Assembly (NCBI GenBank): GCA_003155655.1
Contig: PMDS01000026.1
Coordinates: 26,161-90,160 of the forward strand
Origin: Melioribacter sp.
GTDB lineage: Bacteria > Bacteroidota > Ignavibacteria > Ignavibacteriales > Melioribacteraceae
Length of the DNA stretch: 64,000 bases
Direction: 5' to 3'
Shown: piece after piece, positions 43,737 through 53,213 of the stretch
How the letters are laid out: the number at the start of each line of letters is the position of its first letter
Position numbering within the stretch: position 1 is the stretch's first letter
Program-made: the position numbers and the translations under genes
The notes under the pieces: generated by a model
Databases searched by the model: none
What the model saw: the letters and a program-made list of their open reading frames with translations, nothing else
Told to the model about the DNA's origin: nothing

Positions 43737-44506
43737 TTTGATTTTTTCCCGTTTAGCTCCCATAATTTACAGTACTTCGTAAAAACATAGGCAGAAGAAA
43801 AGATAGCAAGTATTAATCCGTTAATTCCATCAAGAAAACCAAACCGGAAAATATACATTTTTAGAAAAAGAAATATTGGTCTAAGTATAATATCATTGAG
43901 GGAAGCATGTTTTCCATTGTCATAAAGTTCTGAGGCAGCCAGGGATGTATACGTATTGAATTTGCTAAAATAATGCTCAATTGACGGGTCGGTATAATGA
44001 TTTAGATCGTATTTCAAGTGACCAATTTCGCAATTAATTATTAATCCTTCATGAACTTCCTTTTCATCGAAATGAATCATTTTTTTGTTAAAAAGCCTGG
44101 TAACACGGGAAGGATACCAGCCGCTATGTTTAATCCACTTACCAAGAAAAAAGGCTCTGCGTGCAATGTCATAAGCATTGAACTGCGGTATATTTTCCTT
44201 AAAATATTTTAATTCATCTCTAAGCTCACCGGTCAATTCTTCATCGGCATCAATCCACAAGACCCAGTCATATTTTGTTTTTGAAACGGCATAAGTTTTC
44301 GTTTTTGAGTAGCCCTGCCATTCAACAACTTCACAATCAACATTTTTGTATGATGAAGCGATCTGCAAAGTTAAATCTTTAGTCCTTGAGTCTATAATAA
44401 GAACAATATTATCTATTATATTTATTTGACTCTCAATGCAGCGCCCAATGTTTTTTTCCTCATCGCGTGCAATAATGATTGAGGACAGTTTAAGTTTTTC
44501 TGCCAT
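43733..44506 (-). CDS. Family 2 glycosyltransferase, WaaE/KdtX-like
   Basis: A 257-residue GT2 enzyme with the N-terminal SSIIIARDEEKNIGRCIES segment, metal-binding WIDADEEL and the FFLGKWIKHSGWYPSRVTRLF block, which is typical of the WaaE/KdtX lipopolysaccharide-core glucosyltransferases. The C-terminal ~60 residues are hydrophobic and probably membrane-associated (ILRPIFLFLKMYIFRFGFLDGINGL). It directly follows the O-antigen-ligase-like gene (no gap), which supports a role in surface glycan assembly. Donor and acceptor are not determinable from sequence. Confidence 0.88.
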   Translation of the reverse strand: MAEKLKLSSIIIARDEEKNIGRCIESQINIIDNIVLIIDSRTKDLTLQIASSYKNVDCEVVEWQGYSKTKTYAVSKTKYDWVLWIDADEELTGELRDELKYFKENIPQFNAYDIARRAFFLGKWIKHSGWYPSRVTRLFNKKMIHFDEKEVHEGLIINCEIGHLKYDLNHYTDPSIEHYFSKFNTYTSLAASELYDNGKHASLNDIILRPIFLFLKMYIFRFGFLDGINGLILAIFSSAYVFTKYCKLWELNGKKSK

Positions 44507-46582
44507 TTATATTTTATTCTTGCTGTTTCCTGAATTATATAATCTATAAAGAGCCAGATTAAGCCCAAAAGTGAACCACACCATAGTAATAATTTCATGA
44601 TCGCCGAAATTCCATTCGGCAATACCTGCAAATAAAAATCCTATAAAAGCAGCAAACGTTCCCAGTGAAAACGCTGAGATGAACTGTATGTCTTTTAGAT
44701 CCACTGCAATTTTTAGATTAGTTCTAAATATTTTTATCAACATCCACATGATAATTATAAATCCAAAAACGCCAAAAATTACAATAAACTGGGTATAGTT
44801 ATTATGGAGATGTCCAAAATTTTCCTTTTCATAAGCCGCTCTGTACTTAGCATAAGCATGCTCAACACCAATATCGCCAATTCCAAAAACAGGATGGTCT
44901 TTGAAAATTCTCATTGCCGTTTGGAACTGATCTATTCTTTGAATATTTGTCATCCAGTATGGATCAACAATAGTTCTTAGCCTGTTATGCTTTTCAAAGC
45001 CATAATATATATTATTCCCAACAACCTGCATGCTGTTGGGAACAAAATCCAATTTTACTTTGTCAATTAACTGCAAAGTATTTATCAGAGGATATTGGAC
45101 CGAATACATATTACCAGATAAATCCAGCATAAATAATTTATTAGCTGCGATACAATACTGCGCAACACCCTTTATTTCCTTATTTTCTAAAATATATTTA
45201 ACCGAGTCATTTTTTACTTCAAATAGTTTTAAACTTCCCTCCATACTTAACAGAATGTATTTGTCGTCACCCAATAAATCTCCCAGGGTAGTATTAATTT
45301 TTTCTGAATATATCAATTTATCAGGCAGGAAATTTTTTAATGAATAGACAAACAGGTCATTACCGTAAGTGTAATAAGCAAGATAAGTATTCGAGACAAA
45401 ACTACTCTTAACATCCCTGGCAAAAACAAATCTTGCCGTATCTTTCAAATTATTCATTGAGCGGAATACTGTCAGTCCGCTGTCTTTATCAAACACATAA
45501 AAATATTTATTTGCTATGTTAAAAGAATTTGTTTGACCCGGGGAAATAAAAGTTTTTACTATTCTAAGGCTGTCGGTATAATTAAGAATTAAGAATCTTG
45601 AATCGATCAGGTTAGCCAGGTAATTCTTATCATCGAATTTGGCAATACTCCAGACCGGCCTTGGCAATTCAACTTTACCAACAAGTTTTTCTCCATTATA
45701 TACTTTTACTCCCTGCTGATAATCCGCATCCAATATTTTACTACTATCGGCATAAATATCCATCACTTTGCCGTCAGTAACTATTTCACTATTTTTAACC
45801 AATTTACCATTCTCAAAAGAATACTTGTAAATTTTGCTTACATCGGGACTTAATGCTACAACTGCCGCAATTAATATTATAATAGTTCCAATCATCCACC
45901 ATTTTTTCTTAAATATCAGAACAGCTGTAATGCCCGCAAAAGTACCAATCCACGAAGCTCTTGTATAACTTGCAGCAATTGCAAAAAATGAAATTAAAAA
46001 TCCAAATAGGTAATACAATTTTTTCTTATCCCATTTATTTTCATTTATAAAAAAGGAGAAGAAAAATATTGTGGTAAACATCATCAACCCGCCGGCAGTC
46101 ATTACATACTGAAAAGGTGATGGTCCACGGGCTTCTAATGAATATAAATGGTGTATAAAATGTTCATAAGCAAAACCAATGTAGACACAAATTGTAAGTA
46201 GAGCGGCCGTCATATAAGTTTTCACAAACAGTTTGCCGCGTTCAATATCTGTAGCGGAAATCATAATTACATAAACAATCGGGATTTGCAGCATTCTTTT
46301 AACCAGGTTTTCCATTGCATTTGGTTTGTAGTCAGAAACATTAGCCGAGACAAGTTCAACAAGAAAAAATAAAATGAAAAATACTTCGAACCCGGTTTTG
46401 GGAAATTGGTTCTCATTGGTTTTAAAGTAACGGACAAAAATAAAAAACAATGCAAAGTAGTAACCGATCTGGTTTACAAAAATTGAATTGTCGAGACTAA
46501 GAAGAAAAACCATTACAAACACAAAAATTATTTTGTCAATTGTTTGCGGACTTAAAATCTTAGAAGAAGTCTTCATTTCCAT
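44507..46582 (-). CDS. O-antigen ligase-like membrane protein with a large beta-rich insertion
   Basis: A 691-residue Wzy/WaaL-type protein. Residues 1-246 form about nine membrane helices, including the SYTRASWIG motif (Arg208) that precedes the big periplasmic loop in O-antigen ligases. Residues about 247-545 form a long soluble, strand-rich region with repeated patterns such as KVYNGEKLVGKVELP, YFYVFDKDSGLTVF, YLAYYTYGNDLFVYSL and KYILLSMEGSLKLFEV, reading like a beta-propeller. The domain then resumes with FKDHPVFGIGDIG, the His-rich GHLHNNYTQF (His591/His593) and three or four helices. Normal members have only a short loop here. It heads a minus-strand run with the GT2 gene. Confidence 0.8.
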   Translation of the reverse strand: MEMKTSSKILSPQTIDKIIFVFVMVFLLSLDNSIFVNQIGYYFALFFIFVRYFKTNENQFPKTGFEVFFILFFLVELVSANVSDYKPNAMENLVKRMLQIPIVYVIMISATDIERGKLFVKTYMTAALLTICVYIGFAYEHFIHHLYSLEARGPSPFQYVMTAGGLMMFTTIFFFSFFINENKWDKKKLYYLFGFLISFFAIAASYTRASWIGTFAGITAVLIFKKKWWMIGTIIILIAAVVALSPDVSKIYKYSFENGKLVKNSEIVTDGKVMDIYADSSKILDADYQQGVKVYNGEKLVGKVELPRPVWSIAKFDDKNYLANLIDSRFLILNYTDSLRIVKTFISPGQTNSFNIANKYFYVFDKDSGLTVFRSMNNLKDTARFVFARDVKSSFVSNTYLAYYTYGNDLFVYSLKNFLPDKLIYSEKINTTLGDLLGDDKYILLSMEGSLKLFEVKNDSVKYILENKEIKGVAQYCIAANKLFMLDLSGNMYSVQYPLINTLQLIDKVKLDFVPNSMQVVGNNIYYGFEKHNRLRTIVDPYWMTNIQRIDQFQTAMRIFKDHPVFGIGDIGVEHAYAKYRAAYEKENFGHLHNNYTQFIVIFGVFGFIIIMWMLIKIFRTNLKIAVDLKDIQFISAFSLGTFAAFIGFLFAGIAEWNFGDHEIITMVWFTFGLNLALYRLYNSGNSKNKI

Positions 46583-46853
46583 TCTGTAATTCCTGTTGAT
46601 TTAATTAGCAATTATGAATTAGCTGCCATCACAAAACTGTGTTAAAAAAATCCATTTCTATTAGTACAAATTTAGAAGAAAATCAGCTAAATACACTATT
46701 TCAATTATAAACGATTTAATTATCTCGCATTTTTTTCCAATATTTGAAGCCGAATATTGAATTAATATCCAACAATTTAGAGAATAATAAAGACTATGGA
46801 TATTAGCTCTTTTCGATTTCAAAAGTATATTACAAAACTAACAGCAAGTGAAC

Positions 46854-48674
46854 ATGAAAACATTCTGGCGTTTTTTCTCTTACATAAAACCTTATAAGGT
46901 TTCGTTAATTCTAGCTGTAGTAAGCTCTTTGCTGTTTGTTCTCTTCAATCTCATATCAATAATACTAATTATGCCCTTCATAGATATTCTATTTGGCAAA
47001 CCGGTAACAGCGCCTGTTCAACAGATAGAACTAAGTATATTCAACCTTAAAGATTACTTTACATACAAACTAGGGGAGTTGACTTCCGACTATAGCAAAA
47101 TAGTCCTTATTAAATATTTATGTATACTAATGATTGTTGTTTTCTTTCTAAAAAACTTGTTCACTTATTTACAGACTTATTTTATGGCTACCGTTGAACA
47201 GGGGATGATTAAAGACATACGCGGGGCATTATATAGTCATTTTCACAAACTTCCATTAAGTTTTTTTACAGAAGAAAAAAAGGGAACATTAATTTCGCGC
47301 ATTATTAATGATGTACAAATAATAAAAGACTCAATTGTTGCAGTAATAAATAGTTTATTTAGAGATCCGGCATTAATTATAAGTTTTTCACTTGTTCTTT
47401 TTATTTATAACTGGAAACTGACATTAATGATTTTTCTAATTGTTCCAGTCACAGGAATAATTTTATCAAAGATTGGCGATTCCCTAAAAAGAAAAAGCAC
47501 AAGGTCGCAGGAAAGTGTAGCAGCAGTTACTTCTATTCTGGATGAAACGTTTGGCGCAATGAGGATTGTTAAAGCATTCAACATGGAAGAATATGAGATC
47601 GGTAGATTCAATAAAGCTGAGAACAAATACTTTCATTTACTTACGCTGCTGGCGCGAGGCAGAGCTCTTTCTTCACCAATAACAGAAACAATAGGTGTTA
47701 TTGCAGTGGCAATTATCCTTTATATAATTGGCATCGATGTTCTTTCTGGTGACAGCTCAATGACACCTGGAGGATTCATTTTTTACCTTGCCATTTTCCT
47801 GCAAATGATGCCTTCACTTAAATTATTAGGGCAGGTTTACAATAGTATAAAAGAAGGCACCGCGGCATCAGAACGAGTTTTTGGTATACTTGATATCAAG
47901 CCTAAAATATTAGAGATTGAAAATGCCAGGGATATAAATTCCTTTAAAGGAAAAATTGAGTTCAAGAATGTCAGTTTCAAATATGAAAAAAGTGAACTTA
48001 TTTTAAGCGGAATTAACTGTACAATACCCAAGGGTAAAATTGTTGCAATTGTGGGGCCCAGCGGCGCCGGTAAATCTACATTCATTGATTTAATTCCCCG
48101 CTTTTATGATGTAACAGGAGGCGCTGTTTTAATTGACGGAATTGATGTACGCGAACTAAAAATAAAATCGTTACGCGACCTGATGGGTATTGTAACTCAA
48201 GAGACTATATTGTTTAACGACACTCTGTATAATAACATTTCTTACGGTTCCAACACTCGTTCCGAAGAGGAAATTATTAACGCAGCAAAAGCAGCTAACG
48301 CACATTCATTCATCGAAGGTTTTCCTGAAGGATATCAATCAATTATTGGGGACCGCGGGGTTAAATTATCCGGGGGAGAAAAGCAAAGAATATCGATTGC
48401 AAGGGCCCTTTTGAAAAATCCGCCAATATTAATTTTGGATGAAGCGACTTCTTCACTTGATACAGAATCTGAACTGCTCGTACAACAGGCTATTGAAAGA
48501 CTTATGGAAGGCAGAACTTCAATAGTAATTGCACATCGTCTTTCTACTATAAAACATGCAGATAATATACTTGTAATTAATGACGGAAAAATTGTTGAGG
48601 AAGGACGCAGTGTAGACCTTCTAAAGCATAAAGGCGTATACTCTAAACTTTACAATATGCAATTCAAGCTTTAA
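46854..48674 (+). CDS. msbA: ABC exporter, MsbA-like lipid A flippase
   Basis: A 606-residue half-transporter: six membrane helices (1-325) fused to a nucleotide-binding domain. It has Walker A GPSGAGKST, Q-loop VTQETILFND, signature LSGGEKQR, Walker B ILILDEATSSLD and the H-loop AHRLST. Overall it resembles MsbA and related lipid or polysaccharide exporters; lipid A or lipid-linked oligosaccharide is the likely cargo, given the glycan genes divergently placed upstream. ATG 46854 is used; GTG 46848 two codons earlier is possible. The 265-bp divergent spacer upstream should hold both promoters. Confidence 0.88.
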   Translation: MKTFWRFFSYIKPYKVSLILAVVSSLLFVLFNLISIILIMPFIDILFGKPVTAPVQQIELSIFNLKDYFTYKLGELTSDYSKIVLIKYLCILMIVVFFLKNLFTYLQTYFMATVEQGMIKDIRGALYSHFHKLPLSFFTEEKKGTLISRIINDVQIIKDSIVAVINSLFRDPALIISFSLVLFIYNWKLTLMIFLIVPVTGIILSKIGDSLKRKSTRSQESVAAVTSILDETFGAMRIVKAFNMEEYEIGRFNKAENKYFHLLTLLARGRALSSPITETIGVIAVAIILYIIGIDVLSGDSSMTPGGFIFYLAIFLQMMPSLKLLGQVYNSIKEGTAASERVFGILDIKPKILEIENARDINSFKGKIEFKNVSFKYEKSELILSGINCTIPKGKIVAIVGPSGAGKSTFIDLIPRFYDVTGGAVLIDGIDVRELKIKSLRDLMGIVTQETILFNDTLYNNISYGSNTRSEEEIINAAKAANAHSFIEGFPEGYQSIIGDRGVKLSGGEKQRISIARALLKNPPILILDEATSSLDTESELLVQQAIERLMEGRTSIVIAHRLSTIKHADNILVINDGKIVEEGRSVDLLKHKGVYSKLYNMQFKL

Positions 48675-48873
48675 CCAACTTAACCTCCGCCTTAAACGAC
48701 GGAGTAATAACTTACATCTTCATCACGAACGGCGGAGTTATAATATTATTATCCTCTTCCTTCAGGATATGGAGTCTAACCAAGTAAAAAAATATTTGGG
48801 CTGAAGCCCTTTCCTTTTGTGTTGTCCTTTTTCTCCGCCGTAACCGGCAGAGTTATATTGTTAACCAAGTAAA
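48675..48873. repeat. Convergent intergenic spacer with repeated CGGCGGAGTTATA-like motifs
   Basis: Three degenerate copies of an AACGGCGGAGTTATA-like motif occur (near 48697, 48728 and 48844). There is also a small GGGC-TGAA-GCCC hairpin at 48798-48809 and a GGAGTCT motif near 48771. No T-run of terminator quality follows. The region separates the convergent msbA-like and lipoprotein genes. Confidence 0.5.
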
Positions 48874-50109
48874 TCAATATAAACTGTTAAGACCACATCC
48901 GCCTGTTACAGAAATTGTATAATAATACTTATCTTTAATAAAATCATAAACCGCAATCTGCGAATTATTTCCCAGTCTTTGATCGAAGAATAATAATCTT
49001 CCATTAATTAAGATATTTTCATAACGGAACCCGGCAAATATTTTTTGAAGTTTCATCTCCTTTGCATTAATAACAAGTAATTCCCCGGAAGATTCTTTTT
49101 TCTTTCGCGGATTTTCGGGTACGGTATTATTGGTTACAATAAATAAATAATTACCATCGTCAGACCAGCGAGCGTCATATATTGTTCTAATTGTAACTGC
49201 AATTAATTCTTCCGAGCGTTTATCAAGATCTTTTAAATAGCAGTATGATTTGCCCTGTGTGCCGACAATTCTTAGCTGGTAATTTTTCAAGGGAGATAAA
49301 GTAACAGGCACGCGTTTCGGGGGCAGCGGGAATCCATCCTTAAATAAATCATACTTTCTTGTTTTAGTAACGCCTAAAATGCCGTTTTTATCAATTGAAT
49401 AAATTTTTTGAACTACCGTTTTAGAATCCGTACTGTCAGTTGAGGAATAATTTACTTTAAGCGTGTCATCATTCTCCCAATAAGTATAAAGCTGAACACC
49501 ATCATCAAGATCAATTATTTCATTGTCCTGGTCATCACCTCTTTTTAGAAGAAAGACTTTCGCATTGCGTACATAAGAGAGGCCAGCTTCCTTACCAAAA
49601 TTCTGTGCGGTTGATATAACGAAGGTGTGTGCATCCTTAGAATGATTCAACTCAACTACTTTTGCGTTTAGCCTGCTCCATACAACTTCAATTTGTTTTG
49701 TAATTAAATTAAAATTAAACACAGCCGGTTTGTCGGGATATTGTGCAACAAACAACACATTTGCAAAATCATCAAGAATTTGTTTGCCATGTATTATAAT
49801 CTTGTAATTCCCTATAAACCGGTCAGAGTGTAAATTAAAAGCTGTTTTGCCGGCTTCAAATGAATTAGTGAAATGACCATATAAGAGAATATATTTTTTA
49901 TCATTAATTTTTTCAATGCGTAAACTATCCTTGATTGTAGTATCCATCTTAGTTTTTAATTCGATTGCTTGTTCAACCTTTTTAAATTCCCCCAGAAGAA
50001 TTGAATACTTGTTTTGTAGAGTCTCATCCTTCGGATTTGGATTACAGGCAGCAAAAAAAATACAAGCTAAAAAAATTATTACCAAAAATATTCTTGAAAA
50101 TTTCCACAT
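48874..50109 (-). CDS. Putative lipoprotein with beta-propeller-like repeats, function unknown
   Basis: A 411-residue exported protein with a lipoprotein signal ending IFFAAC (Cys22), followed by NPNP. The region after about residue 60 is strand-rich with repeats such as KKYILLYGHF, IYDARWSDDGNYLFIVT and LLVINAKEMKLQKIF. The WSDDGNYLFI phrase is typical of TolB/WD40-like propellers. I do not recognise a named family. It is probably surface- or periplasm-facing on a membrane. The xerD gene lies 18 bp upstream on the same strand. Confidence 0.65.
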   Translation of the reverse strand: MWKFSRIFLVIIFLACIFFAACNPNPKDETLQNKYSILLGEFKKVEQAIELKTKMDTTIKDSLRIEKINDKKYILLYGHFTNSFEAGKTAFNLHSDRFIGNYKIIIHGKQILDDFANVLFVAQYPDKPAVFNFNLITKQIEVVWSRLNAKVVELNHSKDAHTFVISTAQNFGKEAGLSYVRNAKVFLLKRGDDQDNEIIDLDDGVQLYTYWENDDTLKVNYSSTDSTDSKTVVQKIYSIDKNGILGVTKTRKYDLFKDGFPLPPKRVPVTLSPLKNYQLRIVGTQGKSYCYLKDLDKRSEELIAVTIRTIYDARWSDDGNYLFIVTNNTVPENPRKKKESSGELLVINAKEMKLQKIFAGFRYENILINGRLLFFDQRLGNNSQIAVYDFIKDKYYYTISVTGGCGLNSLY

Positions 50110-50127
50110 AAAAGTAATTTGTCTATG

Positions 50128-51018
50128 TTATCCGCGCGGGTGGTGATCGCGGTGGACCTGTTTAATATAATTTCTATCTACGTGTGTATAAATTTGAGTT
50201 GTTGAGATATCAGCATGCCCAAGCATTTCCTGTACAGCTCTTAAATCTGCACCACCTTCCAAAAGATGCGTAGCAAAGGAATGGCGGAAAGTATGAGGAT
50301 GTATTTCTTTTGTTATTCCCGCTTCTTTTGCATAATAATTAAATATTTTCCAAATCCACATCCGTGAAAGCTTGGTTCCCCTTTTATTAAGAAATACAAT
50401 ATTCTGACTTTTAGATTTTTTTTCTAAATGCGGACGTGACCTAACAAAGTATTCCTTAAGCCATTTGACCGCACTGCTTCCAATCGGAACTATCCTTTCT
50501 TTGGCTCCTTTACCCAAGACACGAATTACATCATCTTCAAAAAATAAATCATTTATTTTTAGATTTATCAATTCAGATACTCTTAAACCGGATGAATAAA
50601 AAGTTTCTAATATTGCCTTATCACGCAAGCCTGTAATATCATCTGTATTAGGCACATTAAGGATTTTTTCAATTTCTTGAAAAGAAAGTACTGCCGGCAG
50701 TTTGCGTGATTTTTTAACAGGTCCCAATTTCTCCGTCGGATTCTTTTCAATATAATTATTTGATTCAAGATAAAGAAAGAAACTTTTTATTGAGGACATA
50801 TACCGCGCAGTGGTTGAGCTGTCAATTCCAAGTTCTCTTTGTTCTTCAAAATATTTAGTAATATGGCCGGATGTAATGTTATTAAGATCATTAATACAAA
50901 TCTCTTTTGCATATTCCATAAATTTGTTTATATCGTTCCTATATGCGTTTATTGTATTCTCAGAAAGATTTTTTTCGTAAAGAAGAATTGTAAGATACTC
51001 TTTTAGAAATTCCTCCAT
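50128..51018 (-). CDS. xerD: Tyrosine recombinase XerD
   Basis: A 296-residue Xer recombinase that resolves chromosome dimers at dif sites with XerC. The N-terminal SAM-like core-binding domain (about 1-90) is followed by the catalytic domain with Arg146 (SGLRVSEL), Lys170, His242 and Arg245 (HTFRHSFATHLL), His268 (LGHADISTTQIYTHV) and Tyr277. All catalytic residues are present. It closely matches housekeeping Xer proteins in length and motif wording, so it is not an integrase of a mobile element. It follows the PgpH-like gene by 5 bp. Confidence 0.92.
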   Translation of the reverse strand: MEEFLKEYLTILLYEKNLSENTINAYRNDINKFMEYAKEICINDLNNITSGHITKYFEEQRELGIDSSTTARYMSSIKSFFLYLESNNYIEKNPTEKLGPVKKSRKLPAVLSFQEIEKILNVPNTDDITGLRDKAILETFYSSGLRVSELINLKINDLFFEDDVIRVLGKGAKERIVPIGSSAVKWLKEYFVRSRPHLEKKSKSQNIVFLNKRGTKLSRMWIWKIFNYYAKEAGITKEIHPHTFRHSFATHLLEGGADLRAVQEMLGHADISTTQIYTHVDRNYIKQVHRDHHPRG

Positions 51019-51023
51019 GGCTC

Positions 51024-53213
51024 CTATTCTTCTTTTTTTGTTGATTCTAATTCTTCCTGGTTCGGATACCGGATTCTTTTATGTTGAAACCCGACAAGAA
51101 TATTCAGGAATGATTCTCTAATTTTATTAATATCATTTAAAGTTAAAGGAGAATCATCAAGCTGTCCGTCATCAATTCTACTGTTTACTAAATTCTTAAT
51201 AACATTTTCAATTTTCTGTATATCAACTTCAGAGAGTGTCCTAATAACAGATTCACAAGAATCTGCAAGCATAACAATTGCAGTTTCCTTTGTATTGGGT
51301 TTTGGTCCATGGTACCGGTAATCATTTATATCAACATTATTCTCACCATAAATTTCTTTGGCTTTTTCATAAAAAAAAGAGATAACCATCGTTCCATGGT
51401 GCATAGGTATAAAGTCCAAAATTTCTTTAGGCAGACCAAAATTCTTCCCCATCTCAATTCCCCGTTTGGTATGAGCCATAATTAGTTTCGCACTTCGTTC
51501 GGGCGCTAAATGTTCATGCACATTAGGTGAATCAATTTGGTTTTCGACAAAAATGCCCGGATCGTGTGTTTTACCGATGTCGTGGTATAAAGCGCCAACA
51601 CGCGCCAGAATTGGGTTAGCACCAATTGCTTCAGCAGCTGTCTCTGCAAGAGTTCCCAAGTGCATTGAGTGGTTAAATGTTCCCGGTGCTAAACGTGCAA
51701 ATTCTTTTAAAACAGGATTATTCAGATCCCCTAATTCCAAAAGAGTTAAATCCGTTGTTATTTTAAAAGTTCTTTCAATTAATATTATCAATCCATATGC
51801 GAGGAAGGGACATATTAAAGCATTTGAAACAGCAAGCACAAAACCAGAAGACATTAATTTCAATGAATCAAACCTCTCAAATCCAAAGGAAATAATACTT
51901 AGCCCATAACCCAGAACAATAAAGAGGAATGAACGGAAAATTTGAGTTCTGTTTTTAATGTCACGCACTGTATAAGCAGCAAGGGCTCCTGTCATAATAT
52001 TCATTAATGAAAAAGCATAATCATTACCTCTTAGCGCCCCGGCAATTAAAGCTATTACAATTGTACCATAAAAACCCAGGCGGGAATCAAATAAAATAGT
52101 TAGAAGCATAGATGCTACAGGTACAACAACCAGGTATTCAACCGGTAGTGAAACTTCCAGGTGATTAATTATATAAGTAAGAAAACTGATGAATAAAATG
52201 ACAAGGCAAATCAATAAAATTTTGGAGTTATCAGTATAAATATTTCTTCTAAAAAGTTTCACATAAATGATTAAAGGCATAAATACAATAATAACCTGCA
52301 GGAATTTTCCCAAATTCTGGGAGTAAGTTCCCCAATATTCAGTAGTTTCGGCTTTGGCAATCCTATACGATTCAATTTTTTGCTTTATCTCCGGGGTAAT
52401 TCTATCATGCTTAGCTACAATACGTTCATTTTCGTTTACTATACCAATATTTGCCGGAATTTTATCTTTTGCATTCTGAATTGCTATATCAGTAAGCTGT
52501 CTGCTGTATATTAAATTTGGTTTGATAAAATTGGAAATGTATTCCTCAACAGCTTCAATAAAATCCGGGTTATTCCCGATAATAAGAGCAAGGTCTGTCT
52601 TTACAAAATTATTTAATGATGGCCGGTCTAAAAAATATGATTTAGGAATTACTTTTTCAAATTTACCATTGCGTAAAGTAATGCTGTCTTTTGCTATATC
52701 ATTGTATGAAACATTAAGCATACCTCTCTGATATACCTTTATTACAAATTTCTGTATAACATCCATCAACTCGCGAACTGACGTTAAATTAACGGATGGC
52801 AAAAATTTTTGTTTATGCGCAAAAAGAGAAAACGTATTAAAAGATGCATTACTTAAAAAGGTATCATTCTTCCGGTCATAATTGTTCTGCGATAAAATGT
52901 TCGATATAAATGCAGTATATTTTTTAAGAGAGTCTAGATAAATACTTTCTATAGTGTAATCAGTAAGAAAGACGGGCTGAATGTGATTAGCAACTTGTTT
53001 TTTTTCATACTCATAAATTTGAGGATCTTTTAAAACTTCAAAAGTAGTCGAGGCAATTAAATCCTCATGCAGCCAAATTGAACCAATAGTAACTTCAGAC
53101 TCTATTGATTCACCATGAGGGAACATGATTACAATCAAGAGTATCATTATAAAAATGATAATGAACTTGACCAGCATATCGGATTGTAATCTTTTTTTAA
53201 TTGATGCTTTCAT
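51024..53213 (-). CDS. 7TM-HD family phosphodiesterase, PgpH-like
   Basis: A 729-residue membrane protein: one N-terminal helix (about 15-33), a large extracytoplasmic 7TMR-HDED-type domain (to about 300), seven membrane helices (about 305-500) and a cytoplasmic HD domain. The HD domain has FNHSMHLGTLAETAAEAIG, LYHDIGKTHDPGIF and the later IPMHHGTMVISFFYEKA. PgpH of this architecture degrades the second messenger c-di-AMP in Firmicutes; the same role here is inferred. Its ATG overlaps the HAD gene stop (ATGA). It is coupled upstream to the HAD phosphatase and downstream to xerD. Confidence 0.9.
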   Translation of the reverse strand: MKASIKKRLQSDMLVKFIIIFIMILLIVIMFPHGESIESEVTIGSIWLHEDLIASTTFEVLKDPQIYEYEKKQVANHIQPVFLTDYTIESIYLDSLKKYTAFISNILSQNNYDRKNDTFLSNASFNTFSLFAHKQKFLPSVNLTSVRELMDVIQKFVIKVYQRGMLNVSYNDIAKDSITLRNGKFEKVIPKSYFLDRPSLNNFVKTDLALIIGNNPDFIEAVEEYISNFIKPNLIYSRQLTDIAIQNAKDKIPANIGIVNENERIVAKHDRITPEIKQKIESYRIAKAETTEYWGTYSQNLGKFLQVIIVFMPLIIYVKLFRRNIYTDNSKILLICLVILFISFLTYIINHLEVSLPVEYLVVVPVASMLLTILFDSRLGFYGTIVIALIAGALRGNDYAFSLMNIMTGALAAYTVRDIKNRTQIFRSFLFIVLGYGLSIISFGFERFDSLKLMSSGFVLAVSNALICPFLAYGLIILIERTFKITTDLTLLELGDLNNPVLKEFARLAPGTFNHSMHLGTLAETAAEAIGANPILARVGALYHDIGKTHDPGIFVENQIDSPNVHEHLAPERSAKLIMAHTKRGIEMGKNFGLPKEILDFIPMHHGTMVISFFYEKAKEIYGENNVDINDYRYHGPKPNTKETAIVMLADSCESVIRTLSEVDIQKIENVIKNLVNSRIDDGQLDDSPLTLNDINKIRESFLNILVGFQHKRIRYPNQEELESTKKEE

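Noticed and set aside
50128-51018. XerD-like gene as a phage or island integrase
   Set aside because: Its length and motif wording match housekeeping Xer proteins and it lies among core genes, with no attachment-site duplication seen.
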